Below, one piece after another: positions 16,135 to 24,036 of a stretch of 28,604 nt of DNA. The notes under the pieces were generated by a model. It did no database searches and was not told the origin of the DNA. It worked only from the letters and a program-made list of their open reading frames with translations. The position numbers and the translations under genes were made by a program. Source of the DNA: CAYLGY01 sp964383325 (lineage in GTDB: Bacteria > Pseudomonadota > Alphaproteobacteria > Rhizobiales > Rhizobiaceae); NCBI GenBank assembly GCA_964383325.1, contig CAYLGY010000031.1, positions 1 through 28,604 on the forward strand, in the 5' to 3' direction. Position 1 is the stretch's first letter; each line of letters opens with the position of its first letter.

Positions 16135-17223
16135 ATGTCTACCAGGAATTTGCGGCTAGTCGAGGAACAATCAGTGGACAAGACAAAGGCTCTGGACGCG
16201 GCGCTGTCCCAGATCGAGCGCTCTTTCGGCAAGGGTTCGATCATGCGGCTCGGGCAGAACAACCCGATCGTGGAGATCGAGACCATTCCGACCGGCTCTC
16301 TCAGCCTGGACATCGCGTTGGGCGTCGGCGGCCTTCCGCGAGGGCGAATCATCGAGATCTATGGGCCGGAAAGTTCGGGCAAGACGACGCTCGCCCTCCA
16401 TACGATCGCCGAGGCGCAGAAGAAGGGGGGCATTTGCGGGTTCATCGACGCCGAACATGCGCTTGACCCGGTCTATGCGCGCAAGCTGGGCGTCGATCTC
16501 GAGAATCTGCTGATTTCCCAGCCGGATACGGGCGAGCAGGCGCTGGAGATCACCGATACGCTCGTGCGCTCGGGCGCCATTGATGTGCTGGTGGTCGATT
16601 CGGTTGCCGCCCTGACGCCGCGCGCGGAAATCGAGGGCGATATGGGCGATTCGCTGCCCGGCATGCAGGCCCGGTTGATGAGCCAGGCATTGCGCAAGCT
16701 GACCGCGTCGATTTCCCGTTCCAACACGATGGTGATCTTCATCAACCAGATCCGCATGAAGATCGGCGTGATGTTCGGCTCGCCGGAGACGACGACTGGC
16801 GGCAATGCGCTGAAATTCTATGCCTCGGTCCGGCTCGATATTCGCCGCATCGGCGCGGTCAAGGACCGCGATGAGGTGGTGGGCAACCAGACGCGCGTCA
16901 AGGTCGTCAAGAACAAGCTGGCGCCGCCTTTCAAGCAGGTGGAATTCGACATCATGTATGGTGCTGGCGTCTCCAAGACCGGGGAGCTGATCGATCTTGG
17001 CGTGAAGGCTGGTGTGGTCGAGAAATCGGGTGCCTGGTTTTCCTACAATTCGCAGCGGCTGGGGCAGGGAAGGGAGAATGCCAAGCAATTTCTGGCGGAC
17101 AATCCGGAAACGGCTGCCGAGATCGAGCTTGCATTGCGGCAGAATGCCGGGCTGATTGCCGAGAATCTTCTGGCCGACGAGCTGGATGCGACCGGAACGG
17201 ACGATCTGTCCGGAGAGGGCTGA
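16135..17223 (+). CDS. recA: Recombinase RecA
   Basis: RecA polymerises on single-stranded DNA, drives strand exchange and triggers LexA self-cleavage in the SOS response. From the ATG at 16135 the product is 362 residues, the usual alphaproteobacterial length, starting MSTRNLRLVEEQSVDKTKAL. Walker A is GPESSGKT near residues 78-85. The RecA hallmarks FIDAEHALDP, VVDSVAALTPRAEIEGDMGD and the L2 region FINQIRMKIGVMFGSPETTTGGNALKFYAS are intact. The C-terminal domain ends in a short acidic tail. Upstream in-frame codons are rejected because they add sequence not seen in RecA. alaS, which commonly follows recA in relatives, is absent; the molybdenum-hydroxylase operon follows instead. Confidence 0.98.
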   Translation: MSTRNLRLVEEQSVDKTKALDAALSQIERSFGKGSIMRLGQNNPIVEIETIPTGSLSLDIALGVGGLPRGRIIEIYGPESSGKTTLALHTIAEAQKKGGICGFIDAEHALDPVYARKLGVDLENLLISQPDTGEQALEITDTLVRSGAIDVLVVDSVAALTPRAEIEGDMGDSLPGMQARLMSQALRKLTASISRSNTMVIFINQIRMKIGVMFGSPETTTGGNALKFYASVRLDIRRIGAVKDRDEVVGNQTRVKVVKNKLAPPFKQVEFDIMYGAGVSKTGELIDLGVKAGVVEKSGAWFSYNSQRLGQGRENAKQFLADNPETAAEIELALRQNAGLIAENLLADELDATGTDDLSGEG

Positions 17224-17309
17224 GCGGCAGGGGGCGGCAGGACGGCGCAGCGGCAGATTTTCACCTTCGCTTCGGCTCGGCTTTTCGACATTCATCCGGG
17301 TCGCGGCGC

Positions 17310-17343
17310 TTGCCTGCATCTGTGGCACTTGTTAGCATACCAA
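17310..17343 (+). promoter_or_regulatory. Promoter with overlapping dyad, candidate MarR operator
   Basis: TTGCCT at 17310-17315 and TAGCAT at 17333-17338 are separated by exactly 17 bases, a plausible sigma-70-type promoter for the downstream operon. The 15-base imperfect dyad TTGTTA-GCA-TACCAA (17329-17343; arms match at five of six positions) covers the -10 element. A repressor bound there would block the promoter. The MarR protein encoded as the last gene of the operon is the natural candidate; that link is inferred from position and from the size and shape of the dyad, not from a known consensus. Confidence 0.45.
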
Positions 17344-17426
17344 TGAACTTCGGGATGCTGGCGGGCATGGCCTGTCGGCATCAGGGGCCGAATGTTCGGG
17401 AGGTATGAAAGTGCGGACGCTTCCGC

Positions 17427-18305
17427 ATGCAGGCGGTCATGGCGCGAATTGCTGAAGCCCGGGAGGGTGCGGCCGGCTATTTGCGGCCTCGCACGCTGGG
17501 CGAGGCGCTGCACGAACTTGCGAGCGGGTCCTGGACCGTGCTGGCGGGAGGCACGGATGTCCTTCCCATGCATGGCGAGGGTCCGCTTCGCGTGCCGGTG
17601 CTGGACATTACCGCCATCGAGTCGCTGCGCGGCATTGTGTCGGGGGCCGATGGCTGGCGCATCGGCGGCTTGACGAGCTGGACGCAGATCCTCGATTCGG
17701 AACTGCCGCCAGCCTTTGACGGGCTGAAACTGGCCGCGCGCGAGATCGGTTCGGTGCAGATCCAGAACCGTGCGACCCTCGCCGGTAATCTGTGCAATGC
17801 CTCGCCGGCGGCGGACGGCATTCCTCCCTTGCTCTGCCTCGATGCGGAAGTCGAACTTTGTTCCGCTCACGCAAGGCGGCAGATTCCGCTGGCCGATTTC
17901 CTGCAAGGCTATCGCCGCACGGCACGCCGCCCGGATGAGCTGCTGACATCGATCTTCGTGCCGCGCAGTGCTGGCGAGGGGCGTTCGGATTTCCTCAAGC
18001 TGGGCGCGCGCCGGTTCCTGGTCATCTCGATTGCGATGGCCGCGGTCCGGTTGGTCCTGGATCGCGATGGACGGATCCGGACGGCACGCATTGCCGTCGG
18101 CGCCTGCTCGGCAATGGCGCAGCGACTGGCCGGGCTGGGAGACCGGCTCGCCGGACATGATCCGCGCCAGGGATTTTCGGCAATCCTGAACGAGGCGGAT
18201 CTCTCGGTCCTGTCGCCGATCGACGATGTGCGTGCGCCGGCATCCTATCGTCTGGCTGCGGCGCGCGAGCTGGTCGGGCGGCTCCTCGAGAGGGCAAGCG
18301 CATGA
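17427..18305 (+). CDS. Molybdenum hydroxylase FAD-binding subunit
   Basis: The 292-residue protein is a complete medium subunit of the xanthine dehydrogenase/CO dehydrogenase family, which carries electrons from the Fe-S centres to FAD. The FAD-binding VLAGGTDVLP lies near 37-46, and the second FAD segment IGSVQIQNRATLAGNLCNASPAADG near 106-130. RRTARRPDELLTSI and KLGARRFLVISIAMA are also typical of the family. The C-terminal CODH-FAD domain is present. The ATG at 17427 lacks a good ribosome site; an in-frame ATG at 17439 is an alternative, and a stop at 17406 excludes earlier starts. It is the first gene of the six-gene operon, and its stop overlaps the next gene by four bases. The substrate cannot be told from this subunit. 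Confidence 0.92.
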   Translation: MQAVMARIAEAREGAAGYLRPRTLGEALHELASGSWTVLAGGTDVLPMHGEGPLRVPVLDITAIESLRGIVSGADGWRIGGLTSWTQILDSELPPAFDGLKLAAREIGSVQIQNRATLAGNLCNASPAADGIPPLLCLDAEVELCSAHARRQIPLADFLQGYRRTARRPDELLTSIFVPRSAGEGRSDFLKLGARRFLVISIAMAAVRLVLDRDGRIRTARIAVGACSAMAQRLAGLGDRLAGHDPRQGFSAILNEADLSVLSPIDDVRAPASYRLAAARELVGRLLERASA

Positions 18306-21046
18306 ATTTCCGCCTTTTCGTGAACGACGAGGCAATGGCGGTCGAGGCGCCGCCGGGTGAGCGCCTGTCGCAGGTGCTGCGCCGGCAGATTGGCCTCACG
18401 GGCACGAAAATCGGCTGCGATGCCGGAGATTGCGGCGCCTGCACCGTGCTGGTCGATGGCCTGACGGTCTGCGCTTGCCTCACCACGATCGCGCAGGCTG
18501 AAGGATGCCGGATCGTGACGGTTGAAGGCCTTTCGCGTGACGGCTCCCTCGATCGCCTGCAGGAGAGTTTCCTGCGCCATGGCGCCGCGCAATGCGGCGC
18601 ATGCACGCCGGGCATGCTGGTTGCTGCCCACGCCCTCCTGGCGACGCGCCCGCGTCCCGACCGAAGCGAGATCGAGGTGGCGCTTGGCGGCGTGCTCTGC
18701 CGCTGCACGGGCTATGCGCGCATCATCGATGCTGTGCTCGATGCGGCCGGGTCCGTTCCGGTGCCGGCAATGGCAAGCAAGGGCGGCGTCGGCGAGCCGG
18801 CCCTGCATGTCGATGGTCCGGCCAAGGTGACCGGGCTGACGCGCTTCGGCGCCGATGTTCTTCCCGAAGGCGCATTGCTGGCGCGCATCGTGCGCAGCCC
18901 GCATGCCCATGCCCGCTTCTCGCTTGGCGATGTGGAGGCGTTTCTCGCCCGCAATCCCGGTCTGGTCGCCGTGTTCGATGCCCGTCACGTTCCCGGCGAG
19001 AACCGGCATGGCACCATTCCCGGTTTCGAGGACCAGCCGGTCTTCGCCGAAGGGCGGGTGCGTTTCCGGGGGGAGGCGGTGGCGATGGTCGTTGGCGAGC
19101 GCGAGGCCGTGCGCAATGTCGACCTCGAGGCATTTCCTGTCGAATGGGAGGCGCTCGAACCGCTTGCCACGACGCAGGAGGCGCTCGCCCCGGTCAAGGC
19201 GCCGCTGCATGATGGCCGGCCAGACAATGTGCTCGTGCGCGGTCTTGTCGAACGTGGCGCGGCGGGAGCGGCCCTCGCCGGTTCGGCCCATCGCGTCAGC
19301 GCCCGGTTCACGACGCCCTTCATCGAGCATGCCTATATCGAGCCGGAGGCCGGGTATGCGCTGCGCAAGGGCGATGGCATCGAACTCATGGGCTGCACCC
19401 AGACCGCCTACATGAATCGCGATGCCATTGCGAAGATCCTCGCGCTGGAGCCCGGACGGGTGCGGGTCGTGCCCAGCGCCTGCGGCGGCGGCTTCGGTTC
19501 CAAGCTCGACCTTTCCTGGCAGCCCTATGTGGCCATTGCCGCATGGCTGCTCAACCGGCCGGTCGGCATTGTCTATTCGCGTGGCGAATCGATGCGGGCC
19601 ACGACCAAGCGCCATCCGGCCGAGATCCGGATCGAGCTCGGCTGCGACCGTGACGGCCGGCTGACCGGCATGGATTTCGAGGGCATATTCAATACCGGCG
19701 CCTATGCAAGCTGGGGGCCGACCGTCGCCAATCGCGTGCCGGTCCATGCTTCCGGTCCCTACCGCGTGCCGGATTATCGCGCCGCAAGCGTGGCGGTCCA
19801 TACCCATGCCGTGCCTGCCGGGGCGTTTCGCGGCTTCGGCGTGCCGCAATCAACCATTGCGCAGGAATGCGCGCTGGACGAGCTTGCCGATCTCGCTGGC
19901 CAGGACCGGCTCGAATTCCGCCTGCGCAATGCGCTGCGCGATGGCGATGCGACGGTGACGGGACAGGTCTTTGCCAGTGGCGTCGGCATCGCTGCCTGCC
20001 TCGAAGCGCTGCGCCCGCGCTGGCGGGCGGCTCGGCAGGTGGTTGCGGACTTCAATCGCGATGCGGCCGCCGGAGGCCTGCCGGTCCGGATGGGCGCCGG
20101 GCTCGGGACGTGCTGGTATGGCTGCGGCAATACTTCCCTGCCCAATCCGTCGACCATGCGGATCGGCCTGACGGGCGAGGGCCGGCTGGTGCTGCATCAG
20201 GGGGCGATCGATATCGGCCAGGGCGCCAGCACGATCATGGCCCAGATTGCCGCCGAAGTGCTCGGCGTACCGCTCGCTGCGATCGAGCTCGCTGGCGCCG
20301 ATACGCAAATGACGCCAGATGCCGGCAAGACGTCGGCGTCGCGGCAAACCTTCGTCAGCGGCAATGCGACACGGCTTGCCGCCGAGGCGTTGCGGAACAT
20401 GATCCTGCGCCATGCCAATGTGTCGGCCGGTGCGAGGCTGACGATTGGTCCGGGCCGCATCGAGCTTGCCGATGACGAGAACCTCTCGGTCATCGAATTG
20501 GGCAGCCTGGAGAAGGATGCGCTCGGCTATGTGTTCTGCGCCGAGGCGAGCTACGATCCGCCGGTCCGGGCGCTCGATGCGAAAGGGCAGGGCGAGCCCT
20601 ATGCGCAATATGGCTATGGCGCCCAGCTCGTCGAATTGACGGTCGACCTGCGGCTCGGCACGGTGAGGCTCGACCGGATCGAGGCTGCCCATGATGTCGG
20701 CCGGGCCATCAATCCCCTGCTTGCCCGCGGGCAGATCGAGGGCGGGATCGCCCAGGGGATCGGCCTTGCACTGATGGAGGAGTATGTGCCGGGACGGACC
20801 GAGAACCTGCACGATTACCTCATTCCCACAATTGGCGACGTGCCGCCCATCGTGAGCCATCTGGTCGAGGTGCCGGACCCGCATGGGCCGTTCGGCGCCA
20901 AGGGCCTTGGCGAACATGTGCTGATTCCGACCGCGCCCGCGATCCTCAATGCAATTCGCGATGCGACGGGCGCCCGCATTCGCCAGCTTCCGGCGACGCC
21001 GGATCGCGTGCTGGCGGCGATCAGGGAGGCCCTCCGGCATGAATGA
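18302..21046 (+). CDS. Molybdenum hydroxylase, fused 2Fe-2S and Mo-binding subunit
   Basis: The 914-residue protein joins the small and large subunits of a xanthine-dehydrogenase-family enzyme. Residues about 1-155 carry two 2Fe-2S clusters: C39, C44, C47 and C59 (plant-type), and C98, C101, C133 and C135 (QCGACTPGM and CRCTGY). The rest is the Mo-binding module, with SACGGGFGSKLDLSWQ, AFRGFGVPQ, DIGQGASTIMAQIAAEVLG and the catalytic glutamate in GAKGLGE at 871. There is no in-frame TGA that would suggest selenocysteine. Such enzymes hydroxylate N-heterocycles or aldehydes with water as oxygen source. Association with a 6-hydroxynicotinate-reductase-like gene makes nicotinate or a related pyridine the leading, unproven, substrate. 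No XdhC-type chaperone is nearby. Confidence 0.92.
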   Translation: MNFRLFVNDEAMAVEAPPGERLSQVLRRQIGLTGTKIGCDAGDCGACTVLVDGLTVCACLTTIAQAEGCRIVTVEGLSRDGSLDRLQESFLRHGAAQCGACTPGMLVAAHALLATRPRPDRSEIEVALGGVLCRCTGYARIIDAVLDAAGSVPVPAMASKGGVGEPALHVDGPAKVTGLTRFGADVLPEGALLARIVRSPHAHARFSLGDVEAFLARNPGLVAVFDARHVPGENRHGTIPGFEDQPVFAEGRVRFRGEAVAMVVGEREAVRNVDLEAFPVEWEALEPLATTQEALAPVKAPLHDGRPDNVLVRGLVERGAAGAALAGSAHRVSARFTTPFIEHAYIEPEAGYALRKGDGIELMGCTQTAYMNRDAIAKILALEPGRVRVVPSACGGGFGSKLDLSWQPYVAIAAWLLNRPVGIVYSRGESMRATTKRHPAEIRIELGCDRDGRLTGMDFEGIFNTGAYASWGPTVANRVPVHASGPYRVPDYRAASVAVHTHAVPAGAFRGFGVPQSTIAQECALDELADLAGQDRLEFRLRNALRDGDATVTGQVFASGVGIAACLEALRPRWRAARQVVADFNRDAAAGGLPVRMGAGLGTCWYGCGNTSLPNPSTMRIGLTGEGRLVLHQGAIDIGQGASTIMAQIAAEVLGVPLAAIELAGADTQMTPDAGKTSASRQTFVSGNATRLAAEALRNMILRHANVSAGARLTIGPGRIELADDENLSVIELGSLEKDALGYVFCAEASYDPPVRALDAKGQGEPYAQYGYGAQLVELTVDLRLGTVRLDRIEAAHDVGRAINPLLARGQIEGGIAQGIGLALMEEYVPGRTENLHDYLIPTIGDVPPIVSHLVEVPDPHGPFGAKGLGEHVLIPTAPAILNAIRDATGARIRQLPATPDRVLAAIREALRHE

Positions 21047-22553
21047 ACCGCAGGCCCCCGTGCTCAAGGGGGAGAAGATCCGCTGCGATGCGTGCCCCGT
21101 AATGTGCTATATCGCCGAAGGGCGTGCGGGCGCCTGCGATCGCTATGCCAATGAGGGGGGCAAGCTGGTCCGGGTCGACCCGCTGGTCATTCTCGAACAG
21201 CGCGCGCAGGCCGGTGGCGCGGCCGTCGCCTTTCTCGGCGAGGAAGATCCGGCCGGGATTATTGCCGGGCAGAACCGGCAGTTCATCACTGCCATTGGCG
21301 CGGGCACCACCTATCCGGACTACAAGCCGGCGCCGTTCATCGTGGCGAGCGAGATCGACGGCATCGACATGGTCACCGTCGTCACCGAGGGCATCTTCAG
21401 CTATTGCGGCGTCAAGGTGAAGATCGATACCGACCGGCATCTCGGGCCGGAATGCAGCCTGGTGCGGGCGGGCGGCGAGCCGGTGGGCCATGTGACGACC
21501 GCCGAATATGGTTCGCAGATGCTGTCCCTTGGCGGGGTGCGCCACCTCACCGGAGGCGGCAAGAAGGAAGGCCGGGTGACGTGCGCTACCCTCCTTGCGC
21601 TGTGCAATGGCGAACGGGTCGAGCTCGAAATCGATGACGGCGCGCGGGTCGAGGTGCAGGCCGGTCAGCCGCCGGTCGTCAACGGCACGGTCGAGAGCCG
21701 CATGCGCGTCGGCTGCGGCTCGGCGACGGTCGGCATGTTCGCGGCGCAATGGAAAGGGCTGGTCGATGAGGTCGTGGTGGTCGACGACCACATTACCGGC
21801 GTCATGTCGGAACATCAGGCCGGCAAGGTGATCGGCTGGCGGCCGAGTGGAATCCGGATCAAGGGCCGCCGGTCGACGCCGGGGCGCTATTTCCAGGTTG
21901 CCGAGCCGGGCACGGGCTGGGGCGGAACCGATCTGCAGGACCCGCTGCGGATCCTCGGCGAGTTCGACGCCGCTGTCGCTCGGCCCGGCCAGTCTCTCCT
22001 GATGGTGTCCACGACGGGCGAGCAGTTTGCCTATTACGAGCTCGATGAAAGCCTCAAGCCGGTCCGCATGGAGATGCCCGCGCGGCTCCTGCCCTCGGTG
22101 CAGCGCATCGAGGAGAATTGCGAGCCGGCCCTTTGCACGGTCCTGTTCGTCGGTGGGGCGGGCGGCAGCCTGCGTGCCGGGGTGACGGAAAATCCGGTTC
22201 GCCTCACGCGTTCGGTCCGTGATGCGCTGGTGCGGGTAACGTCCGGCGGCGCGCCGACCTATATCTGGCCGGGCGGCGGGATCATGATGATGGTGGACGT
22301 GACCCGCATGCCGGCCAATTCGTTCGGCTATGTGCCGACGCCGGCGCTGGTGGCGCCGATCGAGTTCACCATGCGCCTGTCCGATTATGCCGCGCTTGGC
22401 GGGCATATGGACCATGTGCTGCCGCTCGAGGAGGCGGCGAAGGGAATGACGGGGTTGCAGAAGGACCATTTGCTGAAAGGGCAGCGCCGCGTACCGCTGA
22501 TTGCCGGCAATTCCTGGCCGCTGCAGGGCTTGCCGGATCGGACCGGGCAATGA
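21039..22553 (+). CDS. hnr: 6-hydroxynicotinate reductase-like Fe-S protein
   Basis: The 504-residue product resembles proteins annotated as 6-hydroxynicotinate reductase (Hnr), the ferredoxin-dependent enzyme of Eubacterium barkeri that reduces 6-hydroxynicotinate to 1,4,5,6-tetrahydro-6-oxonicotinate. The N-terminus has a cysteine cluster C16-x2-C19-x3-C23-x9-C33, suitable for one 4Fe-4S centre. Further cysteines occur in FSYCGVKVKID, GPECSL and RVGCGSATVG. There is no signal peptide or membrane segment, so it should be cytosolic. The frame is open back to 20949, but the ATG at 21039, with GGGAGG upstream, overlaps the Mo-subunit stop by eight bases and gives the family start. The electron donor is not encoded in the window. 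Family recognition is from memory and the substrate is inferred. Confidence 0.75.
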   Translation: MNEPQAPVLKGEKIRCDACPVMCYIAEGRAGACDRYANEGGKLVRVDPLVILEQRAQAGGAAVAFLGEEDPAGIIAGQNRQFITAIGAGTTYPDYKPAPFIVASEIDGIDMVTVVTEGIFSYCGVKVKIDTDRHLGPECSLVRAGGEPVGHVTTAEYGSQMLSLGGVRHLTGGGKKEGRVTCATLLALCNGERVELEIDDGARVEVQAGQPPVVNGTVESRMRVGCGSATVGMFAAQWKGLVDEVVVVDDHITGVMSEHQAGKVIGWRPSGIRIKGRRSTPGRYFQVAEPGTGWGGTDLQDPLRILGEFDAAVARPGQSLLMVSTTGEQFAYYELDESLKPVRMEMPARLLPSVQRIEENCEPALCTVLFVGGAGGSLRAGVTENPVRLTRSVRDALVRVTSGGAPTYIWPGGGIMMMVDVTRMPANSFGYVPTPALVAPIEFTMRLSDYAALGGHMDHVLPLEEAAKGMTGLQKDHLLKGQRRVPLIAGNSWPLQGLPDRTGQ

Positions 22554-23452
22554 GCGCTCCGCACCTCGCCCTGCTGCCGGACGGCCGGCGCCTGCATCTG
22601 CAGCATGGGCCGATCGACCTCATCCTGTCCGCCGATGGCGACCTGGCGGAAGTGCGGCTTGCCTATGGCCAGGCGTGGCAGGCATTCCAGACCGTCCTTG
22701 CCAATCTCGTTGCCGAGCTGGACCTGCTGCGCGCGCCTTGCTCCGCCGGGGGTCCTGTGCCGGCTGGCAAGGTCGCCGCTCGCATGCACGCAGCCTGCAT
22801 GCCGCATTCCGCCCGCTTCATCACGCCTATGGCGGCAGTGGCGGGCGCGGTCGCCGACCATGTGCTGGCAAGCATGATTTGCGGGCGGAACTTGCGGCGC
22901 GCCTTCGTCAATAATGGCGGCGACATGGCCATTTCCCTCGCCGGGGACGCCGAATTCCGGATTGGCCTCTGCGCGGATCCTGTAACGGGCGCCATGATCG
23001 GTCATGCAACGATCCGCGGCGCGGACCCGGTTCGCGGCATTGCCACCAGCGGCTGGCGCGGGCGCAGCTTCTCCTTCGGCATTGCCGATGTGGCCACGGT
23101 GCTGGCGGCGGATGCGGCCACTGCCGATGCGGCCGCCACCATGATCGCCAATGCGGCCGATCCGGGCGAATGCCCGGCGATCCGCCGCCAGCCGGCTTCG
23201 CAGCTTGCCCCTGACAGCGATCTCGGCGACAGGGAAGTGACGGTCGATGTCGGGGAGCTGACGCCCCGGCTGCGCTTGCTGGCGGCCGAGCGCGCGCAGG
23301 CGGCGGCGCAATCCATGGTGGAGGATGGACGGATCGTGGCGGCCCTGATCGTGGTCCAGGGCGAAATCCGCATGGCGGGCCGGCTGGATCTGGTCCCCGC
23401 CTCTGCCACAATCCGCCATGGCGAGGGAAATGAAGAGGAGTTTGCAGCATGA
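22550..23452 (+). CDS. UPF0280 family protein
   Basis: The 300-residue product matches the UPF0280 (DUF375) family, whose structural representatives have an ApbE-like fold as I recall. ApbE proteins transfer FMN to target proteins, so a flavin-related maturation role is possible, but no activity has been assigned to UPF0280. Visible features are the start with RRLHLQHGPIDLILSADG, MAAVAGAVADHVLA around residues 94-107, FVNNGGDMAISLAGD around 120-134, and GWRGRSFSFGIADVATVLAADAATADAAATMIAN around 165-198. The VNNGGD segment recalls the NxGGD metal/flavin-binding motif of ApbE. The gene overlaps its neighbours by four bases on both sides and is fully embedded in the operon. Confidence 0.8.
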   Translation: MSAPHLALLPDGRRLHLQHGPIDLILSADGDLAEVRLAYGQAWQAFQTVLANLVAELDLLRAPCSAGGPVPAGKVAARMHAACMPHSARFITPMAAVAGAVADHVLASMICGRNLRRAFVNNGGDMAISLAGDAEFRIGLCADPVTGAMIGHATIRGADPVRGIATSGWRGRSFSFGIADVATVLAADAATADAAATMIANAADPGECPAIRRQPASQLAPDSDLGDREVTVDVGELTPRLRLLAAERAQAAAQSMVEDGRIVAALIVVQGEIRMAGRLDLVPASATIRHGEGNEEEFAA

Positions 23453-24036
23453 GCGTTGCAGAGATTCGCAAGATCGTGACCGTCCTGGAGGAAACGCGGC
23501 GCGAGATGGGCAGGCCCATCGATCCGCCGGCGCGCAGGGCCGCGGCGATTGCCGTCATCGCCAATCCCTTTGCGGGCCGATACCAGGAGGACCTGGAAAT
23601 GCTGATGGCGATCGGCGAGGAGCTGGGCGGGCTGCTCGGCCGGAAATGCGTCGAATTGCTCGGTATTGCGCCCTCCGAAGCCCAGAGCTACGGCAAGGCG
23701 GCGATGGTGGGCGAGAATGGCGAGCTTGAACATGCCGCCGCCATTCTCCATCCGCGCCTCGGCAAGCCCTTGCGGGAGGCCGTCGAGCGCGGCGCGGCGC
23801 TGGTGCCGTCCTCGAAGAAGATGGGGTCCATGGGCCAGCCGCTCGACATTCCGCTCGGGCACAAGGATGCCGCCTATGTGCGTTCGCATTTCGACGGCAT
23901 GGAAGTGCGTGTTCATGACGCGCCCCGGGCCAACGAGATCATTGTCGCCATTGCGGTCACCGATTCCGGCCGGCCGCTGGCGCGAATCGGCGGCCTGGAG
24001 GTCAGGAACATCATCGGCAAGGACGGTCTGCGTTGA
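23449..24036 (+). CDS. DUF1185 'amino acid synthesis' family protein
   Basis: The 195-residue product matches PF06684 (DUF1185), labelled 'amino acid synthesis' without a proven reaction. Published structures of two members were described as a variant of the Bacillus chorismate mutase fold, which is also the fold of RidA/YjgF enamine deaminases; that is my recollection. Conserved-looking stretches are VIANPFAGRYQEDLEML (about 36-52), QSYGKAAMVGENGELEHAAAILHPRLG (about 82-108), VPSSKKMGSMGQPLDIPLGHKDAAYVRSH (about 121-149) and the C-terminal RIGGLEVRNIIGKDGLR. It overlaps the UPF0280 gene and the MarR gene by four bases each. A hydrolytic or deaminating step after ring reduction is a hypothesis based on fold and context. 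Confidence 0.8.
   Translation: MSVAEIRKIVTVLEETRREMGRPIDPPARRAAAIAVIANPFAGRYQEDLEMLMAIGEELGGLLGRKCVELLGIAPSEAQSYGKAAMVGENGELEHAAAILHPRLGKPLREAVERGAALVPSSKKMGSMGQPLDIPLGHKDAAYVRSHFDGMEVRVHDAPRANEIIVAIAVTDSGRPLARIGGLEVRNIIGKDGLR

Noticed and set aside
17224..17256. Three GCGGCAG repeats after recA as a regulatory or tandem repeat
   Set aside because: Only seven bases, unevenly spaced, in a GC-rich stretch where such words arise easily; no structure supports them.
18302..22553. Selenocysteine in the Mo hydroxylase or Hnr-like protein, as in the E. barkeri nicotinate system
   Set aside because: Both frames are continuous without internal TGA, and the Mo subunit aligns over its full length with ordinary molybdenum hydroxylases.
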